DNA of 47,818 bases from Chromatiales bacterium (GTDB taxonomy: Bacteria; Pseudomonadota; Gammaproteobacteria; Chromatiales; Chromatiaceae): positions 1 to 47,818 of the forward strand of contig JANQEV010000021.1 of the NCBI GenBank assembly GCA_028278145.1. Reading direction: 5' to 3'. The first letter of the stretch is position 1. Each line of letters opens with the position of its first letter. A program made the position numbers and the translations under genes. The notes beneath the pieces are model-generated. The model made no database searches. It was not told the DNA's origin and saw only the letters and a program-made list of their open reading frames with translations. Shown piece after piece: positions 1-9,344 of this stretch.

Positions 1-642
1 TACCCGATCTATACCTTTGGTCTTGAAGCGCGAGCCCACAGCTAACAGCAACAACTCATCATCCAAAACAGTAAACTCTCTGCGAATCATCTCTCGGTCT
101 TGCACTATGTCTGCGCTGACCAGTCGCTCACGGTTTATTCCCGGGGGTAGCAGGTGAAACCTATCCTGTTCGGTACCATAGTAGCGAACAAACTTCTCCA
201 TCTCCTGGTGAGCTATCAACATCAGATCAGTACCTGCACCGGGTCTAAACACTGCGGCCTCCTGGCGACAGAAGGCGCGGTATCTTGGCAACAGCTTGTA
301 CAGTGGATGTTTGGTCTCATCTACCCGCGCCGCATAACATGGATCTGCCGCATAGTAGACATCCAGGCCTGGCAGCTTGGTGAATCCGACCCGGCAAGCA
401 TATCCCTGCTTCGCCACGGCCTCGGCAAATCTCTCTGCTAGCAGATCATTGCTACGATGGTTGGTAGATGCCTTGGTATCCAGCTCTATCACACCGATAT
501 AATCCGGCTTCTCACCCTGCCACTCACCGGTGTAGATATCCACCTCATGCCCTCGGGCCACACAGGCCTGGGCAATGCGCAACAGAGAGCGCTGCATGCC
601 ACCAAAAGGAAACCAGAGAGAGACAACGAAGGCAAACTTCAT
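1..642 (-). CDS. waaG: LPS core glucosyltransferase WaaG (partial, C-terminus off the left edge)
   Basis: Glycosyltransferase family 4 enzyme that adds the first glucose to the heptose region of the LPS inner core on the cytoplasmic face of the inner membrane. The 214 visible residues begin MKFAFVVSLWFPFGGMQRS and match E. coli WaaG from memory along their whole length: the N-terminal donor loop FPFGGMQR, a THN-like segment (STNHRSNDL), GFTKLPGLDVYYAADPCYA, and LLPPGINRERL before the start of the C-terminal domain (LLLLAVGSRFKTKGIDRV). No stop is reached, so the gene continues beyond position 1. Its ATG overlaps the waaC stop in an ATGA, which indicates translational coupling in the glnE-ilvE-waaF-cysC-waaC-waaG series. 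The product identification is firm; the missing second half could not be checked. Confidence 0.93.
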   Translation of the reverse strand, partial: MKFAFVVSLWFPFGGMQRSLLRIAQACVARGHEVDIYTGEWQGEKPDYIGVIELDTKASTNHRSNDLLAERFAEAVAKQGYACRVGFTKLPGLDVYYAADPCYAARVDETKHPLYKLLPRYRAFCRQEAAVFRPGAGTDLMLIAHQEMEKFVRYYGTEQDRFHLLPPGINRERLVSADIVQDREMIRREFTVLDDELLLLAVGSRFKTKGIDRV

Positions 643-1664
643 CCACTCACCTCAGACATACGCATTTTGAGAGCAGACCATACATCTGTCGGTGGCAGTG
701 TACCAAAACAGGCCGGAGTCACCTTGGCTGGCCCGGTATAGACACACTCCCTGTTCATACAGGGAGCACACTCAAACTCTGCCTGCAGATTGGTCTGCAG
801 CTTACCTCTGGCCCCGGTGAGATCCGTTCTGGTAGGACCATACAGGGTTACTGCCGGGATGGAGAGGGCTGCAGCGAGATGGGCTAGGCCAGAATCAACC
901 CCCACCACTCCAGAGGCCCCAGCCAGGTGCTGCGCCATCTCAGAAAGAGTTGATCTGGGCAGGAGTTCACCAGCCCCGGACTGTTGCACTATCTGTTCTG
1001 CAACCTGCTGTTCCGCAACACTACCCCATGGCAGATAGATAGCATAACCTTGGGCTGAAACAATCTTAGCCAACTCAACCCAATACTCCACTGGCCACAG
1101 CTTGGTGGCCCAGGTAGTACCATGTAGAAACACCAGATAGGGAGTATCAGCAGTGTTGTGACTGGCTACTGAAATACCATAATCCAATTCAATATCAGGC
1201 TTGGTATAACCAAGGGCCTGGGCAAACAATGCACGCACCCGCTCAATGGCATGCATCTCCCGCTCCACTGCAACCCTGTTCTGGTAAAACAGTGCCGCAC
1301 CCGACTCGCGCGCGGAACTGGCATCCAGACCGGTAACATCTCCAACCGCCATACGTGCTATCAGTGCACTCTTGTATAGACCCTGGGCATCCAGAATCAG
1401 GTCATACGGCTGACGCTGCAAGTCACGGCGAAAATCACTGATCTCTCCCCTACGCCAGGACCTGATCCAACCTTTGCGCCAACGCCTGATTGCGACAGGT
1501 ATTACCCTCTCCACCGCCGGATGCCATCCAGGAATCTCGCTAAAGGACTCTTCAGCCACCCAATCAAACCGCACACCTGGTATTGCCGCCGTCGCATCCG
1601 TGAGCGCAGGCAGGGTATGGATCAGGTCCCCCATCGAGGATGTTTTTATGATCAGGACTTTCAA
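639..1664 (-). CDS. waaC: LPS heptosyltransferase I
   Basis: Glycosyltransferase family 9 enzyme that transfers the first L-glycero-D-manno-heptose from ADP-heptose onto Kdo of the LPS inner core. The 341 residues begin MKVLIIKTSSMGDLIHTLPALTDA, the typical WaaC opening, and contain the family segments VFLHGTTWATKLWPVEYW and GVDSGLAHLAAALSIPAVTLYGPT that form the ADP-heptose site. The start is a TTG at 1662-1664 with GGAACAG about 10 bases upstream; I see no in-frame ATG before it. The last bases overlap waaG by four (ATGA), and cysC ends 80 bases upstream. Length is a little above the E. coli protein. WaaF upstream is the second heptosyltransferase of the same pathway. Confidence 0.94.
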   Translation of the reverse strand: MKVLIIKTSSMGDLIHTLPALTDATAAIPGVRFDWVAEESFSEIPGWHPAVERVIPVAIRRWRKGWIRSWRRGEISDFRRDLQRQPYDLILDAQGLYKSALIARMAVGDVTGLDASSARESGAALFYQNRVAVEREMHAIERVRALFAQALGYTKPDIELDYGISVASHNTADTPYLVFLHGTTWATKLWPVEYWVELAKIVSAQGYAIYLPWGSVAEQQVAEQIVQQSGAGELLPRSTLSEMAQHLAGASGVVGVDSGLAHLAAALSIPAVTLYGPTRTDLTGARGKLQTNLQAEFECAPCMNRECVYTGPAKVTPACFGTLPPTDVWSALKMRMSEVSG

Positions 1665-1744
1665 TGTAGATATCTGTTCCAGTTCATATGGGATTGTTCA
1701 AATATGGCCTAACCTTGGCCCGCAAACAGGGTACTTATCTGATG

Positions 1745-2353
1745 TTACGAACTCTGGATAAAACCACGCTCCTTGAGATAACCAAGAATCGTAGCGGCCC
1801 CCTCCTCGATGCTGAGGACATCCGTATCCACCACAACTTCCGGATTTTCTGGGACTTCGTAGGGTGAGGAAACGCCGGTGTAGTTCTTGATGAGTCCGGC
1901 CCGCGCCTTTTTATACAGACCTTTTACATCACGTTGCTCACAGGTCTCCAGGCTACAGTCACAGTAGACCTCCACCAGCTCACCCTCAGGTATCAGGTCC
2001 CGTACTTTCTGCCGGTCCGCACGATAGGGGGAGATAAATGCAGTCAGCGCTATAACCCCGGCCTCTATGAACAGGCGGGTCATCTCAGCAATACGCCGGA
2101 TATTCTCCTTGCGATCCTCTTCGCTGAACCCCAGGTCACCACAAAGCCCATGGCGCACGTTATCCCCGTCAAACACAAATGTACGGCAACCCATCGCATG
2201 TAGTTGTGACTCCACGGCATTGGCCAGGGTAGACTTCCCCGAACCAGAGAGTCCGGTAAACCAGACCACAAAACTCCGGTGCCCGTTTTGCGTCTGTCGC
2301 TGGTCACGACTGACTGCCGGCTTTTCCCACACTACATTTTCACTCTTCGTCAT
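1745..2353 (-). CDS. cysC: Adenylyl-sulfate (APS) kinase
   Basis: Phosphorylates APS to PAPS, the activated sulfate used for assimilation or by sulfotransferases. The 202-residue protein carries the P-loop GLSGSGKST, the [23 protein letters not shown] segment that binds APS, and [13 protein letters not shown] with the phosphorylated serine region, all typical of CysC; the length matches E. coli CysC. I place the start at the ATG of [12 protein letters not shown] because AAGGA lies about ten bases upstream; a longer in-frame reading from 2407 would sit deep inside waaF. The ATG lies inside the end of waaF (14-base overlap). No cysD or cysN is adjacent. Its position between waaF and waaC is unusual and raises the possibility that PAPS is used for sulfated surface polysaccharide; cysQ is present at 30779. 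Confidence 0.95.
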   Translation of the reverse strand: MTKSENVVWEKPAVSRDQRQTQNGHRSFVVWFTGLSGSGKSTLANAVESQLHAMGCRTFVFDGDNVRHGLCGDLGFSEEDRKENIRRIAEMTRLFIEAGVIALTAFISPYRADRQKVRDLIPEGELVEVYCDCSLETCEQRDVKGLYKKARAGLIKNYTGVSSPYEVPENPEVVVDTDVLSIEEGAATILGYLKERGFIQSS

Positions 2354-3386
2354 TAACCTGTTTTCCTTGTACAACCTGCTGCACCATGGCAGCAACCACA
2401 TCCACATCGATCCCTCTAAGGCATTTCAGATGTCCTTCCGGACATTCACGCTTAAAGCAGGGGCCACAATCCAGCCCCAGGTGCAACACCCGGCTGTTCC
2501 GGTTCAGTGGCGGTGTAAAGCCTGGGTCAGATGATCCATATATAGCCACCAGTGGTCGATCCAAGGCTGCTGCCACATGCATTAGCCCGGAATCGTTACT
2601 CACCACGGCATCTGCCAGCGACATCAGATCCACTGCTTGCGCCAGGCTGGTGCGTCCACTCAGATCCTCACACCGTCCTCCGGTTACCGTATTTACCGCT
2701 GAGCACACCTGCCGGTCCTTTTCCGAACCAAACAGCCATACTGCCCAACCTTGCTTGATCAGACCTGCTGCCAGTTCTCCATAGTATTCCTGGGGCCAGC
2801 ACTTGGCAGAGCCGTACTCGGCACCGGGACAGAGCACCAGTAACCTCTCTCCCCCCTTGGCCAAGTGCAGATCTCTCATAGCCGCAATAACATCACTGCT
2901 GGAAACCTGGAGCCGTGGTGCCGGAATATCTGCAATTTGTGCTGAATCAGCAGGCTGAGCCAAGGCCACAAATCGCTGTACCGTCATAGTAAGCCGTGAC
3001 TTGTCCAGCTTGCGGATATCATTCAGAAGGCCGTAACGCATCTCCCCCACCCAGCCGGTGCGTTTGGGTATTTTGGCCCAGAAAGGAACCAGCGCCGACT
3101 TCAGGGAGTTGGGCAGGAGAATGGCCTGGGTATATCCACGACTCTCCAAAGAACGTCCCAGATGATAACGCTGCCTGAGACCCAAACGACCATGCCCCAA
3201 CGGCATATCAATGGCATCTGTCACCTCCGGCATGCGCTCCATAAGCGGCAGACTCCAACCAGGCGCCAAGACATCTATCTGCACATCCGGCTGTTGCTGG
3301 TGCAACACCTTGAACAGGCTCTGGGCCATCACCATGTCGCCCACCCAGGATGGGCCAACTACCAGTATGCGACTTTCATCACTCAA
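2340..3386 (-). CDS. waaF: LPS heptosyltransferase II
   Basis: Adds the second heptose to the LPS inner core, using ADP-heptose, in the cytoplasm at the inner membrane. The 348 residues begin [26 protein letters not shown], the diagnostic WaaF opening, and include [27 protein letters not shown], the nucleotide-binding [16 protein letters not shown] and [28 protein letters not shown] Cys-containing tail ([26 protein letters not shown]) is also typical. The start is a TTG at 3384-3386, forced by an in-frame stop four codons upstream; no strong ribosome site is visible. ilvE lies 38 bases upstream and cysC overlaps the 3' end, so all are probably one transcript. Confidence 0.94.
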   Translation of the reverse strand: MSDESRILVVGPSWVGDMVMAQSLFKVLHQQQPDVQIDVLAPGWSLPLMERMPEVTDAIDMPLGHGRLGLRQRYHLGRSLESRGYTQAILLPNSLKSALVPFWAKIPKRTGWVGEMRYGLLNDIRKLDKSRLTMTVQRFVALAQPADSAQIADIPAPRLQVSSSDVIAAMRDLHLAKGGERLLVLCPGAEYGSAKCWPQEYYGELAAGLIKQGWAVWLFGSEKDRQVCSAVNTVTGGRCEDLSGRTSLAQAVDLMSLADAVVSNDSGLMHVAAALDRPLVAIYGSSDPGFTPPLNRNSRVLHLGLDCGPCFKRECPEGHLKCLRGIDVDVVAAMVQQVVQGKQVNDEE

Positions 3387-3424
3387 AGCGAGTTTTCAGC
3401 TTTTCAAGTTAGGCCAGGTATAAA

Positions 3425-4348
3425 TCAGACCAGGGTCAGCCACTCAGGATTCTCGTCCCGGCGTCCATGCACCTGATCAAAATAGAGGCTCTGCAGACGT
3501 TCAGTAATTGGACCACGCCCATGGTTGCCTATGGGGCGGTTATCCACCTCACGGATAGGTGTGACCTCGGCAGCAGTGCCGGTGAAGAAGGCCTCATCTG
3601 CGATATATACCTCATCCCGGGTAATGCGCTTCTCCACCACCGGTATACCCAGCTCATCTGCCAGGCTCATTACTGTTTTGCGGGTAATTCCATCCAGGGC
3701 CGAGGTTAGATCTGGAGTGTAGATGACGCCATCGCGGATGATGAAGATATTTTCACCCGAGCCCTCCATTACATAACCCTCGGCATCCAGCAACAGGGCC
3801 TCATCATAGCCACACTCCATGGCCTCTTTCAGGGCCATCATGGAGTTCATGTAGTTGCCATTGGCCTTGGCCCGACACATGGTGATGTTCACATGATGAC
3901 GGGTAAAGGATGAAACCCGGATACGGATACCCTTTTCCAACTCCTCTTCGCCCAGGTAGGCACCCCAGTCCCAGGCAGCAACCATCACATGTACTCTCAG
4001 GTTGTCTGCCCGCAGACCCATGCCTTCTGATCCATAAAAACACATGGGGCGAATGTAGGCCGAATCCAGTCCGTTCTCGCGTACCGCTGCCCGTTGCGCC
4101 TCATTAATGGTATCGGTGTCAAAGGGCATGGGCATTCCCAGGATATGTGCTGAGCGAAACAGGCGATCGGTATGATCCTGCAGGCGGAAGATAGCAGCAC
4201 CCTTATCGGTCTGATAGGCACGCACGCCCTCAAACACCCCCATGCCATAGTGAAGGGTATGGGTAAGTACATGGGTCTTGGCCTCGCGCCAGGGGACCAT
4301 CTCCCCATCCAGCCATATCACCCCATCCTGGTCTGCCATTGTCTGCAT
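3425..4348 (-). CDS. ilvE: Branched-chain amino acid aminotransferase
   Basis: Class IV PLP-dependent transaminase that interconverts valine, leucine and isoleucine with their 2-oxo acids, using glutamate/2-oxoglutarate. The 307 residues contain WLDGEMVPWREAKTHVLTHTLHYGMGVFEGVRAY near the N terminus, the PLP lysine segment MCRAKANGNYMNSMMALKEA, and EGYVMEGSGENIFIIRDG and FFTGTAAEVTPIREVD, all family hallmarks. I chose the ATG at 4346-4348 because GAGGA lies seven bases before it; a second in-frame ATG follows three codons later (MADQDG). Length matches E. coli IlvE (309). Its place between glnE and waaF follows the order I recall from Pseudomonas. Confidence 0.95.
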   Translation of the reverse strand: MQTMADQDGVIWLDGEMVPWREAKTHVLTHTLHYGMGVFEGVRAYQTDKGAAIFRLQDHTDRLFRSAHILGMPMPFDTDTINEAQRAAVRENGLDSAYIRPMCFYGSEGMGLRADNLRVHVMVAAWDWGAYLGEEELEKGIRIRVSSFTRHHVNITMCRAKANGNYMNSMMALKEAMECGYDEALLLDAEGYVMEGSGENIFIIRDGVIYTPDLTSALDGITRKTVMSLADELGIPVVEKRITRDEVYIADEAFFTGTAAEVTPIREVDNRPIGNHGRGPITERLQSLYFDQVHGRRDENPEWLTLV

Positions 4349-4515
4349 CTGTTGTTCCTCAATTTCACGCCAGGACAATCGTATTCACTATCCTGGTTAA
4401 CTCAGCACATCCAACCTAAAGCCACCCGCAAGTCCACAGTGGATCCATTGACAGAAATATCTGCCCAGAAGTCTGTTGCCACTTGGTGCTAGGGACAGGG
4501 ACTCACAGTTTCCAG

Positions 4516-7401
4516 CTAGATATCTGCAAGCATTACTTTGCTCCAGATCTCCTTCACCTTCTGCCGCTCTGCCACCAGTTCATCCTGGGATATCAGCGCT
4601 GCCTTCTCTTGTAATATCAATCGATGCGAGGCAGAGCGGAAACTCCTGTAAGCATCTGATAAAGAGTCCACCTCTGCCTGGGCGAACAACTCATGTTTCG
4701 CCAACCCTTCCAGTAACCTGATATTGTCTGTCCAATCAAGCAGATCAGGATAACTGTGAGCCCACCTCAGAACCGCGTATTGAACCATAAATTCAATGTC
4801 TGCGATACCACCAGGACCCTGCTTCAGATCAAACTGCTCCTGATTACTCTTATCCAATGAGCTGCGCATCTTCTCACGCATCTCTACTACTTCGCGGCAC
4901 AGACTATATGGATCACGCTCCTGGGACAGAACCGCACGTCGAATCTGCTGAAACCGCTCTGTGACCACCGGGTCACCCGCAATAGGTCTGGCCCGCAGTA
5001 GGGCCTGATGTTCCCAGGTCCAGGCCATTTTATTCTGGTACTCATCAAAGGCATCCAGGGAACTTACCAGCATCCCGGAGTTGCCACTGGGACGCAGTCG
5101 CATATCTACCTCGTATAGAATCCCAGATGCAGTGCGGGCTGTAAGCATATGTATCAGGCGCTGACCAAGGCGGGCAAAGAACAGGTCATTGGCGATCTGA
5201 CGCTCTCCATCGGTCACGGCATTGGGGTCAGAGTTGCCATGTATGAACACCAGATCCAGATCTGAGCCATACCCCAGCTCAATACCACCCATCTTGCCGT
5301 AGGCAATCACAGCGAAACCAGTCTCGAAATCAGCATTGCCACCGGGGCGGCCATGGCGGGCCACCAGGTAGGACCACACCTGCTCCAGAACTTGGGCAGT
5401 AATGGTCTCAGCGATCTCGGTAAGGTAATCACTCACCACCATCAGCGGGATCACATCTGTAACATCAGCAGCCGCCACCCGCAGTTTGTTGCTCTGCAGG
5501 AACTGTCGCAGCCGCTCCATCTGCTCCTCGGTATCATCCGGGTCCACTGCAGACATCAGGGTATCCAGTTCGCTCTCCAGTTCCTCCCGCATAAGTGGTG
5601 AGTAGAGCTGACGCGGATCCAGTAGCCCATCCAACAGGATGGGATGACGGGTCAGTTGGGAGGCAATCCAGGGACTGGCACTCTCCAGACGCACCAGTTG
5701 CGACAGGGCCAGGGGGCTCTCTACCAGCAGCGCCAGATAGGCAGTACGCCGGGCGATAGACTCCAGCAGTTTTTGCACCCGCCCCAGGACCACAATCGGA
5801 TCATCAGTTGCCGCCACTGCCTCCAGCAGCAGTGGCATCAGTTGATCCATACGCTGTTGTCCGCGCTCCCCCTGACCGCGGAAGGCGTGACTGGAGCGGA
5901 ACTGTTCCAGCATCTGCAGGGCATCTGCTGCTGTGTCTTCAAATCCGGACTCCGCCAGAACCGCAATGGAACGATCCTCATCCAGATGCTGCCGCCACAG
6001 CGCCTGCAGTGGCTTCTCCTCTGGCTCCTCCTCGGTCTGGGGTGCGGCAAACACCTTATCGAAGTGCCCCTGAACCCGCGCCCTGTGCTGCTCCAATACC
6101 GTGTAAAAGCTATCCCAGCCATCAAAACCCATGGAGCGGGCCAGACGCAGGCGAGCCAGTCCATCATCTGGTAATAGATGGGTCTGGCGATCCTGCCAGG
6201 CCTGGAGACGATTCTCCACCAGACGCAGAAATTCATAGGCCTGGGTCAACTCCTGCACCACGTACTCTGGCAGCAGGTCCTTGTCAGCCAGCACTTTTAG
6301 CACCTGCAGGATAGGCCTGATCTGCAGATCAGGATCCCGTCCCCCACGGATCAGCTGGAAGGCCTGACCGATAAACTCTATCTCCCGGATACCACCAGGA
6401 CCCAGTTTGATATTTGCATCCATGCCACGCTTGTACATTTCTCCGCTGATCATGCGCTTAATATCGCGCAGGGATTCTATAGCCCCGTAGTCCAGATAGC
6501 GACGATAGACAAAGGGACGCAACATGGCATACAGCTCTTCAACTGCTTCGGATTTCCCGGACAAGATTCGCGCCTTGATCATGGCATAGCGCTCCCACTC
6601 CCGGGCCTGGCTGTGGTAGTACTCTTCCATGGCATCAAAGCTCATGGCCAGGGGCCCGGAATCTCCGAATGGTCGCAGCCGGGCATCTACCCGAAACACA
6701 AACCCATCCACGGTCTGGGTCCCAATGGCCTTGATCAGTTGCTGTCCCAGACGGGTAAAGAACTGCTCATTGGACAGGTAACGCCCACCTTTCACTTCAC
6801 CCGCACGGGGATAGGCAAAGATCAGGTCAATATCAGAGGAAAGGTTCAACTCCCGGGCGCCCAGTTTGCCCATGCCCAGCACCACCATGTGCTGTTGATT
6901 ACCCTCCTCATCCACCGGTGTGCCGTGTTTAGCAACTGCCCACTCATACAACAGCCCCAAGGCCTGATCCACACAGCTATCTGCCAGGGCAGAAAGATCC
7001 TCCAGGGTCTCAGACAGGGGGGCAGTTCCAGCCAGATCACGCCAGATAATACGTACCATCTGGATGCGCCGGAACTGGCGCAGCACCCGATGCAGGGCCT
7101 CTTCGTCCTGAACCGGTTCCAGTTCCTGCCGCAGGCGTCGCTCCATCTCCCCTTGCGAATAGCTGGAGTGCAGGTCGCCTGCTTCCTGTAGATTGGATAA
7201 CAATCCGGGGATCCGGGTACAGCTCTGGATGACGTAATCACTTGCTTCCCAAACCTGTTTCATCTCATCGATGAAATCAGACTGAGCGGTCAATTTCGAA
7301 AGCTCATCCGGCTCCAGGGAACCACCCCAGTCCTGCCAGTGTTTCTCAACCTGCGCAGTGAGATCTTCTAATAATTCCTGATCACAGGTTTCCTGCATCA
7401 C
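4516..7401 (-). CDS. glnE: Bifunctional glutamine synthetase adenylyltransferase/adenylyl-removing enzyme
   Basis: Adenylylates and deadenylylates glutamine synthetase in response to PII and glutamine, setting nitrogen assimilation. The 961-residue protein has the two-domain GlnE layout. The N-terminal nucleotidyltransferase site is near residues 174-196 (GMGKLGARELNLSSDIDLIF) and is followed by the GPGGIREIEF segment. The second site lies in the C-terminal half (AYGKMGGIELGYGSDLDLVF), followed by KQGPGGIADIEFMVQY. The paired DxD metal-binding motifs are intact in both halves, so both activities should be present. Length is as expected for the family (E. coli 946). ilvE starts about 170 bases downstream. 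Confidence 0.97.
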   Translation of the reverse strand: MMQETCDQELLEDLTAQVEKHWQDWGGSLEPDELSKLTAQSDFIDEMKQVWEASDYVIQSCTRIPGLLSNLQEAGDLHSSYSQGEMERRLRQELEPVQDEEALHRVLRQFRRIQMVRIIWRDLAGTAPLSETLEDLSALADSCVDQALGLLYEWAVAKHGTPVDEEGNQQHMVVLGMGKLGARELNLSSDIDLIFAYPRAGEVKGGRYLSNEQFFTRLGQQLIKAIGTQTVDGFVFRVDARLRPFGDSGPLAMSFDAMEEYYHSQAREWERYAMIKARILSGKSEAVEELYAMLRPFVYRRYLDYGAIESLRDIKRMISGEMYKRGMDANIKLGPGGIREIEFIGQAFQLIRGGRDPDLQIRPILQVLKVLADKDLLPEYVVQELTQAYEFLRLVENRLQAWQDRQTHLLPDDGLARLRLARSMGFDGWDSFYTVLEQHRARVQGHFDKVFAAPQTEEEPEEKPLQALWRQHLDEDRSIAVLAESGFEDTAADALQMLEQFRSSHAFRGQGERGQQRMDQLMPLLLEAVAATDDPIVVLGRVQKLLESIARRTAYLALLVESPLALSQLVRLESASPWIASQLTRHPILLDGLLDPRQLYSPLMREELESELDTLMSAVDPDDTEEQMERLRQFLQSNKLRVAAADVTDVIPLMVVSDYLTEIAETITAQVLEQVWSYLVARHGRPGGNADFETGFAVIAYGKMGGIELGYGSDLDLVFIHGNSDPNAVTDGERQIANDLFFARLGQRLIHMLTARTASGILYEVDMRLRPSGNSGMLVSSLDAFDEYQNKMAWTWEHQALLRARPIAGDPVVTERFQQIRRAVLSQERDPYSLCREVVEMREKMRSSLDKSNQEQFDLKQGPGGIADIEFMVQYAVLRWAHSYPDLLDWTDNIRLLEGLAKHELFAQAEVDSLSDAYRSFRSASHRLILQEKAALISQDELVAERQKVKEIWSKVMLADI

Positions 7402-7572
7402 GCCTCCAATACATCAATACAAAGGGGACTTTGGATTAATCCGCGACAGCTATTGAAGCCCTGCCAAACAGTTATAGTATCCGGTTTTCAACCAATGCAG
7501 AACCCGACATTAATGGGGAAATACTTAACCTGAACCGCAACTGAGACTATGGTCAGAGCCCATTTTTTTGTA

Positions 7573-8319
7573 TCAGTCGGCCTGGGTGCTTTTTCTACTG
7601 TGGTTGATTCTGGTGTACAGGGAAATGAAATAGGTCATGAAGAACATGGCTATGAAATACTCCCGGCATTCAGAACTGGGAAGGGCCATATCCCAATATG
7701 ACTTACTCTCAATCAAATCATAGTGGTTTAGAATCCTTGCCGGCGTGGTGGCGAATGAAACTATCAAACAGATCAGCACCAGACGCACTGTAGGCACTAA
7801 CCAATGCCAATAGTCACTAACAACCCTGCCCTGCTTCTGCCGTCTTATCAACATGAACGGCATAATTACCCCAACCACAAAACATACCAGGGTTATGACA
7901 TGCCGGGGATATTTTGAGAGCACCCGTGACAGATTATGGATGTTGGTTTCACCTTGCAGGTTTATCTCTCTCCATGCCTCAGGCGTATCCCAGAGAAAAA
8001 ACCACTGTCCCCAGCTCAGCTCTTCGCCGGCAAAAAAGAACATAGCCACTCCACTTAGCAGCACAAATGGCTTTATACCTTTCGGGAAGGATACATCTAA
8101 CCGATATATTTTTATGGTATAGACCATAGCGACCAAGGCAAAAACAACGGTCATATTCTCAATATAACCATACTCATCTTCCCATGCCACTCGCCAGGCT
8201 GGATACTCAAGGAAAAGCGGCACCAAAAACTGTGCCACGAAGGTAGCTATCGGCAACCACAGCCAGAGAGCAGGATGTATATCCTGCGTCGAACTACTTA
8301 TATTATGGTTCATAGTCAT
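7573..8319 (-). CDS. Uncharacterised multi-pass membrane protein with a GEELSWGQ motif
   Basis: I do not recognise a named function. The 248 residues show about six hydrophobic helices (around residues 17-38, 55-72, 83-99, 142-160, 178-195 and 220-236). Between helices 3 and 4 lies a polar, conserved-looking stretch: FFAGEELSWGQWFF, then NLQGETNIHNL. I recall GEE-SWGQ plus NxQxExNxHN from a family of bacterial membrane proteins of unknown function, but no role is attached to it. Acidic and histidine residues facing the membrane could bind metal or act catalytically; that is inference. The ribosome site is weak, and ATG two codons later (MNHN) is an equally possible start. It stands alone between glnE and the ArsR-rhodanese gene on the same strand. 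Confidence 0.75.
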   Translation of the reverse strand: MTMNHNISSSTQDIHPALWLWLPIATFVAQFLVPLFLEYPAWRVAWEDEYGYIENMTVVFALVAMVYTIKIYRLDVSFPKGIKPFVLLSGVAMFFFAGEELSWGQWFFLWDTPEAWREINLQGETNIHNLSRVLSKYPRHVITLVCFVVGVIMPFMLIRRQKQGRVVSDYWHWLVPTVRLVLICLIVSFATTPARILNHYDLIESKSYWDMALPSSECREYFIAMFFMTYFISLYTRINHSRKSTQAD

Positions 8320-8470
8320 TGCGGGAAGCCTGACGCTTATCGCCAGCTCTCTGTGATCTTTCTTATTTGGTATAGATTACATACCCCCTAAATCGAAGCG
8401 GAGTATAAATAAACCTAGCAGCGATTGCCATTTCTTGGCCTGATTATTTACCACTCAGAGTATTAGTATT

Positions 8471-9133
8471 CTAGTTATGCTCAACTGGGAACCCTTCCAA
8501 TCTCCATTCTGGAAGCCCGCCATCCAGACGCCTTGCATTAACTCCCTTCTCGCGTAATTTAGATACCGCATCAAATGCCAGCACGCAGTGCGGACCACGA
8601 CAGTAAGCAACCACCTCATGAGCAGGATCCAGTTCATCCAGGTGTTTTTCCAGTTCACTCAGTGGGATATTAATCGCCCCTGGCAGATGCCCTGATGCAT
8701 ACTCCTCAGGCGGCCGCACATCCAGCACTGTGACCAGACCCTCTCTGGCTCTCTCCAGCAATTCACTGGCAGGAATCGGTTCCAGGCTGTCTTTCACCTT
8801 TAGATAGTCATCCACCAATCGATCCACATCGGCCAGGCGCCGTTCCGCAACCCCTCGCAATGAACTCATAAGCCCCAAGACATCATTACCATTCAGCCGA
8901 TAGAAGACCTTGTGCCCCTCTTTCCGGTTAGCTACCAGCCCAGCCTGCCTAAGCTGTTGGAGATGTTGGGAGGTATTGGCGACGGTCAGCCCAGAAACCT
9001 GTGCCAGGGCATCCACACTTCGCTCTCCCTGGGCCAGAAACTCCAGAAGTTCCAATCGATAGCCGTTACTCATTGCCTTGGCGACCCGGGCAAATTGGCT
9101 GAATAGCTCATGTTTGAAATTGCCAGTTGACAT
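8471..9133 (-). CDS. ArsR-family transcriptional regulator fused to a rhodanese domain
   Basis: The 220-residue protein has an N-terminal winged-helix ArsR domain (about residues 8-90; LEFLAQGERSVDALAQVSGLTVANTSQHLQQLRQAGLV as the HTH) and a C-terminal rhodanese domain (about 115-215) with the active-site loop YCRGPHCVLA and GAINIPLSELE. Proteins of this architecture are typically repressors in sulfur or metal/redox contexts. The rhodanese cysteine could carry a persulfide that controls DNA binding (inference). The ArsR domain itself has no cysteine. I chose the ATG at 9131-9133 because AGAGG lies five bases upstream; a longer reading to 9154 would use MKFKRGN. Two palindromes sit directly upstream. 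The gene is divergent from the cytochrome operon at 9345, a likely target. Confidence 0.9.
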   Translation of the reverse strand: MSTGNFKHELFSQFARVAKAMSNGYRLELLEFLAQGERSVDALAQVSGLTVANTSQHLQQLRQAGLVANRKEGHKVFYRLNGNDVLGLMSSLRGVAERRLADVDRLVDDYLKVKDSLEPIPASELLERAREGLVTVLDVRPPEEYASGHLPGAINIPLSELEKHLDELDPAHEVVAYCRGPHCVLAFDAVSKLREKGVNARRLDGGLPEWRLEGFPVEHN

Positions 9134-9143
9134 ATTGCCTCTT

Positions 9144-9176
9144 TTGAACTTCAATTATTCAAGAGATCTATTGAAT
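9144..9176. promoter_or_regulatory. Paired palindromes upstream of the ArsR-rhodanese gene, probable operator
   Basis: Two inverted repeats lie 10-45 bases upstream of the regulator start. One is TTGAA-C-TTCAA at 9144-9154. The second is the 20-base near-perfect palindrome ATTCAAGAGATCTATTGAAT at 9157-9176, in which 18 of 20 positions are self-complementary. ArsR proteins bind short imperfect palindromes at their own promoters, so autoregulation is the simplest reading. The spacer between the two divergent genes is only 211 bases, so the same sites may also control the redox operon starting at 9345. No footprint data are visible, so this is inferred from symmetry and position. Confidence 0.6.
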
Positions 9177-9344
9177 TAGTGATTAAAAGAAAAGTATAGC
9201 AGAATTCCCATAGGAGGAAAGATAAGCACGCGCTGGAACCTGCGAGCTCCCGGAATCAGCTTCCTATTGGCTTGAATTTACTCTTCTGGATCTTCACCGG
9301 AACGGCGGCATAGGGCCAGCTGAACCTAAAGACGACACTGATAT

